Below are positions 56,449 to 64,000 of a stretch of DNA of 64,000 bases, one piece after another (positions within the stretch are counted from its first letter, which is position 1; every line of letters begins with the position of its first letter). The notes under the pieces were generated by a model that saw nothing but the letters and a program-made list of their open reading frames with translations, had not been told where the DNA came from and did not search any database. The position numbers and the translations under genes are program-made. The stretch comes from Eudromia elegans (taxonomy: Eukaryota > Chordata > Aves > Tinamiformes > Tinamidae), in NCBI GenBank assembly GCA_003342815.1, contig PTEX01000049.1:2262868-2326867 (forward strand), in the 5' to 3' direction.

Positions 56449-57755
56449 GAAAAGATCTAACACAGAATGATGACAGGCTGACTTTAATACCTGGAGCTCC
56501 AGTGTCCTCCTAGAAAGACTGATCAGGGCTAGGGTCTGCAGAGCAAGGTTATGCTAACCTTTCAATCAGAAAAATGGGAAGATGTTAATTGAAAGTGGCA
56601 TAAAAGCCACCTCTGTTATGAGACACTTGAAATCAGCAGTGTTATTTCTGCTTCGTTTTCTTTTCACGTCACAAAGGCATGTCCCTTGTTTAAATCACTT
56701 TTCCAAGTGTGTTTCAATGCATAATATTTGAGTTGATGTGCTCAGTTTGTTAACAAAAGTTAGCCCTCTCTTTCAAAGTATAGAAAACTCTAGTTCAGCT
56801 TTCACAGAGACCATGGCAATTCCCTCTTTTTGCTTAGTTTTAATCTTCTTATAAATAAAACACAGTAGTTATTTCGAAAGTACGTTGTCCTACGACAGAC
56901 TAACAAATACCCAGGAGGCTCTTCCTACATGAGAAGCAATTCTACATGCATGCACATGCGCACACACACATGGTCAGAGAACAGATCTAAGTAGTGGTGA
57001 AAGAATGACTGTGTGTGGTATCTTAATGGACGGCTGATATGTTTATTGTGAAAACAACCACTGTAAAAGGTGATGTAGCTTCAGAAGGCATGCTAAACAG
57101 TGAGGGCATTCAGTTGAAATTTCATTATTTCAATTTTGCTTGAAAGGAAACAATCTTAAAACCAAGGTGTATGCAAGAAAGTCTAGCTGATTGTTAGTCC
57201 TGTGATGGGTGATTATTCCTACTGTGCCGTCTTAGACTTTCCAGTGTCTGTGTTGAAAGGAATGCTATTATCTTCTGATAATAGTTACTTGGCAATATTT
57301 CTACATGAAAAAAAAAGAAAGAAAAAGAAAAACCTCCTTACCCAGGTTTATCAAAGGAAATTGGTTGTGCATAAGAGATGTTTTGCTGTGATTGAAGTAG
57401 TAATTTGTGACCACTTCTTTCTTTGCTGAGATGTTCGTTTCTCACTCCTACTAAACCCTATGTCAATTCTCTTTTCGAAGTGGTGGTGCTGTGGCATGTT
57501 GCACTATACCCAAGAATGACTCTGAAAGCTTTTAAGTCTATCCTGTAATTGATGTGTTGTGTAAACTGCAATAAAGGATATCAAAAAAGAGGGGAGAAAC
57601 ATATTTAATGAGGATGAGTAAACACACCCAAGATGTAACTGTAGATATAAGAAAAATAAAAGCAGCTGGGGGGCTCCTGAGACATTGTTTGTCTTGAAAG
57701 TGATGAGAAGAGGCACCATCAAAAGACTTGTTTTACTACAGTCATGCTTCATTAT

Positions 57756-57791
57756 GGGGAAGGGGAGTGCAGGGAAGGGGAGGGGTGGGGG
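57756..57791 (+). other. G-rich tract, strong G-quadruplex motif
   Basis: Six G runs of 3 to 5 bases within 36 bases, with loops of 1 to 6 bases. This satisfies the four-run G3+ rule in several ways. Confidence 0.75.
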
Positions 57792-57947
57792 TTCCCTACG
57801 TGACTCGGTTGCCAGAAGAGAGAACCTAACTCGTTTGCATGGCCTAATTAATCCCTGAACCCAGTCAAAGCCTGAGTCAGAGGGAGAGAGCAAATGTCAG
57901 ATCTGTGTCTGGGAAGCCTAGGTTCATTATTTTACTCGCCTGGGTCC

Positions 57948-57967
57948 CTTTGCCTTCACAGGCAAAG
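57948..57967. repeat. 8-bp perfect inverted repeat with TCF/SOX-like half sites
   Basis: The arms CTTTGCCT and AGGCAAAG flank the loop TCAC. CTTTG/CAAAG halves resemble TCF/LEF or SOX cores in opposed orientation. It lies within the candidate conserved element at 57840-58200. Confidence 0.6.
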
Positions 57968-59653
57968 AAAGGCTTAAAACAGCCGAGCCAAAGATATGCA
58001 CCCCAGAGATTCATACTGCCAGGAATATACCTGTTTTATCATGTGAGGGTGAAAACAGAAATCATTCCATTTGCCATTAAAGATACACGTTTCTTTGGGA
58101 ATTATCCTCTTGAACACACAGCCTTTCATGGCCAGCCCAATCATTATGAACTCATGTTTTCTGACATTTTGTGACGGCTGCAAAGATAAGACTGGCTAAT
58201 GTTACACACACAAGTCTGACTGATCATTGTGATCTACTTCTTTTAGAAGATATCAGATTCCCTAAAGGGATAAAGCATAAGAAGCAGGAAAGAGTGATAA
58301 ATACAAAACACTGAGGCAAGCCATGTAAGATTCAACTGATATGCAGTTTAATCTTGTTCTAGTTATTAAAGCTGCTTCATCTTTGCAGATTTTCTAGCCA
58401 GAACAAACTTAAACAGTGCATAATGATACAATTATTACCAATTTATGGGACTTTACTTTGCTGTTTTCACTCCTGAAACAAACTGTAGTCAGGCTATACA
58501 GGCTATCTTATGCTAAATGCTGCTTTTTTTTCTTTTTTTTAACTCTGCCGAAATGTGGTGCTTTTGAACACCAAGTGAAGCCATTCTAGATTTGGCCAGT
58601 GGTTTCTGAGTTAGAGGTACTTGTGATCCTACTCCCCCTGACTTTCTGGTCAGGATTAGACCCTGCCTTTGGGATTTTATGCTCCCACAAAACCCTTGAA
58701 TCTCTCGGAATGTTTTGCCCCAACATCTGAGGCAATGCTTACTTAGTGCAGGGGACCCTGGAACTCAAAGCTTAACTGATAGAGGTATTTTTAAAGTAAG
58801 TTTAATTTTCCTTCATTCATAACCAGAAGACTAAATATGATGTAATCGAATTTATTTTTTCCTCTTCACCTCCACTGGAGCCAGGAAAATGGAGTAGCTG
58901 AGAGAAAAGAGGTTGTCATTTTCAGTCAAGCAGCTATTCATCAAGTAGCATTAGACAATTAGCTATAAAACATTTCAAGGGTTCCATTGGTGTTAGAAGG
59001 GTGAGAGGGTCTTTTCAAATATCAGAGGTGGGCAGTGTTATGTATCAAGGTTATTCGGTAGCTGGCATCAATGAATCACTCACATGCACACAAGGCTTGA
59101 TGCAGAGGAGGGGTGATTGCTGTATTTTTTCTCTTTGTTGAATCTCTGTCACCCAGGGATTCAACAGGGACAATTCTTTAGGAAACTCTTTAGTGTTTTA
59201 TAGAAAGGGAATAATAAAATAAAAACTTAGTTTACCTCAATAGATGTTTATCTTAATAAGCTGGGTGGCAAAAAGAGCACAAATACATTGCTACTTGTCA
59301 TATAGTGTATATGTGTAAAATATGCTGCTACAGAGAGTTTGTTTGGATAAACAATATTGCCTGTGTGGAGATTCAAATACCCGTCAGGAGCCACTGCTTG
59401 TAAATATAAGTGTCATTTTTTTAACATAAAAAATGTCTTGGTTTCTGTTTCATCTTTGCCAGTTCTCCCACTGGCCTCCCTCTCCGTAATGAATTGGTCT
59501 GCAAACTGTGAGACACTCAACCAGCTTTGGTCTCTTCACTTGACTGCTGAGATGTTTACATCTGGCACAAAAAAAATAGGATGGTTAGGTGGGGTAAGGG
59601 CAGGGGGGAATGTCAGCAAAGCTTTGCCTTTCCTCTGTTGCATACCTTCTGTA

Positions 59654-59669
59654 TAAATAAATAAATAAA
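59654..59669. repeat. (TAAA)n microsatellite
   Basis: Four tandem TAAA units. Confidence 0.9.
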
Positions 59670-62600
59670 GCTTCTGTTTAATTCCTCCAAGTGAGGTTGC
59701 AGCCAACAGAACTCCGTTCTGAGGTTCAGATTTATGGCAGAAGACACTGCTGAGAGAAAAAACGAGACAGAGACAGTGGAGTTCCACCTCCCATGATATA
59801 TAGAGCCAAGGGGAGGTATAAATACCCGCCACTTCCCGGACCCTCTTTTTAAAAAAAAGAAGAAAAAAAGACAAACACCCAGGATCCTGTCTCTGGACGG
59901 CTTGCAGCAAGGCGCCCTCATAAAAGCTAAGATAAACAGTTTATCAGGAGATGAATGCACAAGCCCTGGTCGAAAGACAAAAGTCTATACCTTAGGAAAA
60001 ATGCAGGAGCAAGAGGCGAGTGGACTGAGAATCAGGAAGATGCAGTATTTTAAGAGCAGGAGTGACATGAAATGAGCAAAGTAGAGCAATTCCTCAAGGA
60101 CCTTGACAGATTTTTTTCTATTCTTTTATAGCCTTCTCTTTTTTCTCCTTTTTAAGGCAGTGGATACATTTGGCAAGCATCAAGTCTGTTCTTTACATAC
60201 AGTTGTAGTTAGAAAAGACTAAGAAATAACTTGCTTTTTTTTATTGAGGCTCTCCTTTTTGCTTTTTTCATCGCTTCACTGGCTCTGTCACCCTAGAATT
60301 TAATTCACTGTAAAACACTCATTGGACAGCTGAGCTTCAAAATATATTATTTAGATATTGTTTATCAGTGCAGATGCAGGCTCTTGACCAAGTGTATCCA
60401 TCTCTGCCTCCGTTCCATTGGCGTTTTAAGGTATATCTTTCTTCTCAGTATTCTTTTCCTGCCTAAGCAGATGATTCATAATTGTTTTCCTTCAGAGCAG
60501 CCAATCATCTACTAGCTGATCCATTAACACATTTATTCTGTTCTCCTTTTTGTGAATCTATAAAGGGAAGAGGAAGTGAGTAAGGTACCTCGAAGTGTGC
60601 CAGTAGATTTCAAAGTTGCATTAGATCTTCCTGAATCTTTAGAGTGCAAAGAGTCTGACATGAAAGCAATAATATGGTGATTTTCTACCTGTGGAAAATG
60701 GAGTCCTGGGGAGATGGCCAAGGCCTATAGTTACTGACAACATAAATGGAGTAGACAGCTGCATGGTAAATGTCTGAGCGCACTGCATCTCCTTTAGGAA
60801 TACTCCTAGTTTGGAAGTAGGACTACTTTAGAAACACAGCTTAAAAGAAGGTTGAAAATCAATCCTTAAGAACCCCGACCCCTATCTATCAACTGACTAC
60901 AACATAAGACTGAAAGTGAGTTCAGTTGCATAACATTTTCTATTAATCGATTTAATGGGGAAAAACTATTGAGAGTTTCTTCTGTGCATCAATTTCTTTC
61001 ATAATGTTTTGGGAGCTGTGCCTCTAGAGTCATAAGCAGAGTAGTGGCTGCTGCATACCTCTTCTCTCCTCATCAGAGATGTGATCCTGTAGAAATGGCA
61101 TCTTAGTCTTGCCCACATTGGCTTCCTCTGTGCCTTGAAAGTTGTATTTACTTTGTCTACTGAAAAAACATATTTTTACTGCTGTCAGCACTCCAGAGCC
61201 AATAAAGCTGAGGTGAAGGCAGTTGTTTTCTCCTCTGCTTTATGCACCATTGCCAGTAGAATGACCAGCTATGGCCTCCATGAGCTGCTGGCCTCTCTCC
61301 CTAGCCCAGGAAAGGTTGGCATCATACACAGCATCTGGATCGGGCCCTTTACCTCAGGGTTTCATTTATTGGTTTCATTGACGGTTTTCAGCAAACCCCC
61401 AAATAAACCAGTTGGATGGGAATCCAAATCTCTTTTTCCTCTGACCCAGAGGCCTCTGGCAGGTCTGCTCCTGGCAGCTCTTCTGCAGTGCTACTATCAG
61501 CCATTCCACCAAAAAAAATTCTTGGGCCTCGAGTGACTTCTGTCACTTCTGCTTCCCTAGAGCCTTCACAGTTTGGTGCTCCCCTGCAGATGCCTGCGCT
61601 TTAGGAATTACCAAACTCCAGTCTGCTCTGCTCAGAATGGCAACTCTGGCCCTTAAAGAGGCAGCCAACCTGCAGCAGCCTCGTTCCTGAAGGCTTGGCC
61701 TCCTGCATGTAATTTGGTTCAGGAGGTCGCTCAGAGACTGGGCACTAAAAAAATTGTTTTCAAGCCAGCCTATTAAATTGAGCTTATTAAAGAAGAAATA
61801 TAGGGCATCAGGATGTAACGTCTGAAGTTTAACTTTCTGCTGAAGCTCTGTTATTTTAACCTGGTATTGTTATCTGTGTCTCCGTGTTTAAACAAAGTTT
61901 AAAAATGAATACGAAAATATTTGCACTGACTTAGAGCTTACTAGCTTTTCCTGGCCTTTTCTTTGGCCAGCATTGCCATGTGTGCAATGAAGAGGAATTG
62001 GCTCATACCAGTGGCAGATTTTGCCAGTAATTCATTGGGAAATTCACTGGGAAAAGGGGCTGATCTAACCTAATATTTGACTAACATCACAAAATTCCTT
62101 TACGAAGAAGTAGAAGTGTAACATCAAAGATTCACTGAGAAGGAGCAAACGGGTGGAGTGAATCCAAGCAGGAGCAGATTCTGTATTCCTCAGTCACCTC
62201 ACATATGCCTGTTTTAGTTAGCCAGAGCAGCCTATCCTTACTCTCAGTCTCAATAAAATCCCCCTAAAATAGTTCTAGTTCTTGCACTGAGATCAGGTTG
62301 GCTGGTCACAAGAAGGTGGGGAGGGAGAAAAGTGCGGCTAGAGACACCTCCAAAAGTCATTTGCTTTTTCACCATCTTCGCAAGCTCTCCCTCCTGAAAG
62401 CAGCCGCATGAGACCTTTCCAAAACCCGCTGTAGCAATACTACCAAGCTGAATGTTGCTGCAGTGCATTTGGGCAAACAAGCTTCTAGTTCTTTTTCTTG
62501 TTCCTCAACAAAATTCAGTGCTGCCTCTAGCGAGGAACCGTGGATCACCTGAATGTGGGCAGAGGCAATGTCAGGAGACACTACTATAGCTTTGTGCTGC

Positions 62601-63620
62601 AGTGGGCAGAAGAAGGAGGTGTGTATAGGAGTAAAGGAGAGTTGAATAAACCCTCACCAGCTCAGCTCTGTCTCCTGGGCAAGTTTCTCAGAGGCTGGAG
62701 CGGCGCTGGGGCTGAAGGAGACCGAGACGCCCACTGAGAAGCTGACCCAGAGGCGCTTATGTCTGGGTGTAGTCACTTCATCTGTGCAGAGCTTTGCGCC
62801 TCCAGGTCCTGCTTGTGTTCAGCTCAGTGTCAGAGCCCTAAATTCAGTCAAATGTTTGTCTGAAGTTCTTGATAAGTTTCTGCTCCTTGAAATGTTTTTG
62901 ATTTTATTTTGAAAGATAAGTGTGGTTTCTCACTTATTTCCAAGGACAGTTTGTATGCCAAGTCTCAGCAACAAGCAATATCCTCATCAGGTTCTAGATG
63001 AAGCTAGAGACCTAAAGAGCCAGATAGAAAGAAAAATCTAATAAAACGCCAAATGATCCTTAACTGACACTGTAGTAGCAAGTGTCGCTGTGTAGAGCTG
63101 GGGCAAGTTTTTCACCTTATGACGTTTGTTTCAGTTGTTATGTGTTATGTATAAAGTGCCCTACATGGTCAGGAATAAAGAAAAATAAGATTTAAAGCAG
63201 CATTATTTTAGCATTTACTTAGGAAGTAAAAACAGTTGAAAAAACATAGCTAATTTTGAGAAAAACAGCTCAGCCTAGGTAATACAATCTGTATCTTACT
63301 TTCATAATGAGCCTAAATTTGAAAGGTAACATATAAAAATACATAAATAATTTAGGTGAAATGACTAAGCTTCAGACCCATTAAACTTAGGCTCCTAAGT
63401 GCCTAAATAGCCTGCAGGAATGGGATTCAAGCACTTCGGGAAATTTTACTGAAATCTTAGTAGACTGCTCAGCCCCCCTCATCTGTGCTGTCATGCCCTC
63501 TCAAGTGCTCTTTGTGGGAATAATTCTGCAGTGGAAGCTGCATTTAGTATCGGCTTTTAAAGCTGTTTTATATATTCACTGTCGAGGTGGACTTTCTTCT
63601 CTGTAAGGACTGGGAGCTCT

Positions 63621-63642
63621 GTATGGACTCCGTATGGACTCC
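63621..63642. repeat. 11-bp perfect tandem duplication
   Basis: GTATGGACTCC occurs twice in direct succession. Confidence 0.9.
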
Positions 63643-63779
63643 GTGCCTAGCAGTTGTATTTCTGATGGGAAAGCCCTAGAGAATTTAACAGGGGGGAAAA
63701 AAAAGATAATTTTGTATGGAATTTAGTGAGGAATTATGATGGGCCAGAGTAATGTGCAGCCCAGACAAGCCAGTGGGAT

Positions 63780-64000
63780 TGGCATGTGGGGGGCTCGGGA
63801 GCCCCATGCAGAGGGTCTCCTTGTGCGCTGGGCTGGGGCTCCTGCGGCCCTCGCGCCTGCAGCAGTTTCTACCTGTGCTGCGCAGCCGGGCGCGGGGAGG
63901 ATGATGCCGGGGTCTCGGCCCCGTCCCCGCGGGAGCAGCACGCGCTGCCCGAGGAGGTGCTGCCGGAGCCGCCGCCTGTCGCGCGCCCCGGCGGGCGGCG
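63780..64000. promoter_or_regulatory. Left edge of a CpG island (cut by the window end)
   Basis: GC and CG density rises steeply from 63780 and peaks at the last base, with runs such as GCCGCCGCCTGTCGCGCGCC. A plus-strand frame is open to the end and ends ALPEEVLPEPPPVARPGG, but no known protein is recognised, and it does not resemble noggin. Probably a promoter whose gene begins beyond the window. Confidence 0.55.

Larger units (their letters stand above)
56021..63780. other. Intergenic DNA with candidate regulatory elements
   Basis: No coding gene recognised. It contains (TTTA)n at 56431-56448, a G-rich tract at 57756-57791, a candidate conserved element at 57840-58200, (TAAA)n at 59654-59669 and an 11-bp tandem duplication at 63621-63642. 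If gene order matches human, this is the space between ANKFN1 and NOG. Confidence 0.5.

Noticed and set aside
63780..64000. Start of NOG at the right edge
   Set aside because: The expected noggin coding features are absent in all frames; only a CpG island is visible.

Overview
This window looks like nuclear DNA from a bird. It carries the 3' half of one multi-exon vertebrate gene on the plus strand, with compact introns (about 0.3 to 4 kb), GT-AG splice sites, few recognisable transposons, and worn CR1-type LINE relics of the kind usual in sauropsids. The bird assignment is an inference from intron size, low repeat load and CR1-type relics. The species cannot be told.

The gene is ANKFN1 (ankyrin repeat and fibronectin type III domain containing 1), the vertebrate relative of Drosophila wide awake and mouse nmf9. 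Fourteen consecutive coding exons can be followed from 7372 to the stop at 38909. Every splice phase matches its partner. They encode the second half of the FN3 domain, the long conserved central region (including the stretch expected to hold the Ras-association-like domain) and a Ser-rich C-terminal tail, about 860 codons, or 935 if an optional in-frame 75-codon extension is used. The 5' exons with the ankyrin repeats lie upstream of the window; 1-7371 appears to be intron.

From 38910 to about 44.29 kb lies a probable 5.4 kb 3' UTR, ending at an AATAAA signal. It holds a 14-bp perfect hairpin and a G-quadruplex motif. From 44.3 kb onward no known protein gene was recognised. The main landmarks there are a CpG-rich segment at 47.27-49.06 kb, with YY1-type motifs and a possible two-exon transcript, a GC-rich patch at 55.4-56.0 kb with a perfect MEF2 site, a G-rich tract at 57.76 kb next to a candidate conserved element, and the left edge of another CpG island at 63.78-64.0 kb that runs off the window. 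In human the next gene after ANKFN1 is NOG, so the right part is probably the gene desert between these two genes, where regulatory elements are expected; no NOG coding sequence is seen.

The points most worth a second look are: (1) two nucleotides appear to be missing near the ANKFN1 stop, since the +1 frame carries 47 more protein-like residues; (2) two strong acceptors 225 nt apart, in the same phase, before exon 35681-35900; (3) the YY1/CpG promoter with a possible unannotated transcript at 48.65 kb.
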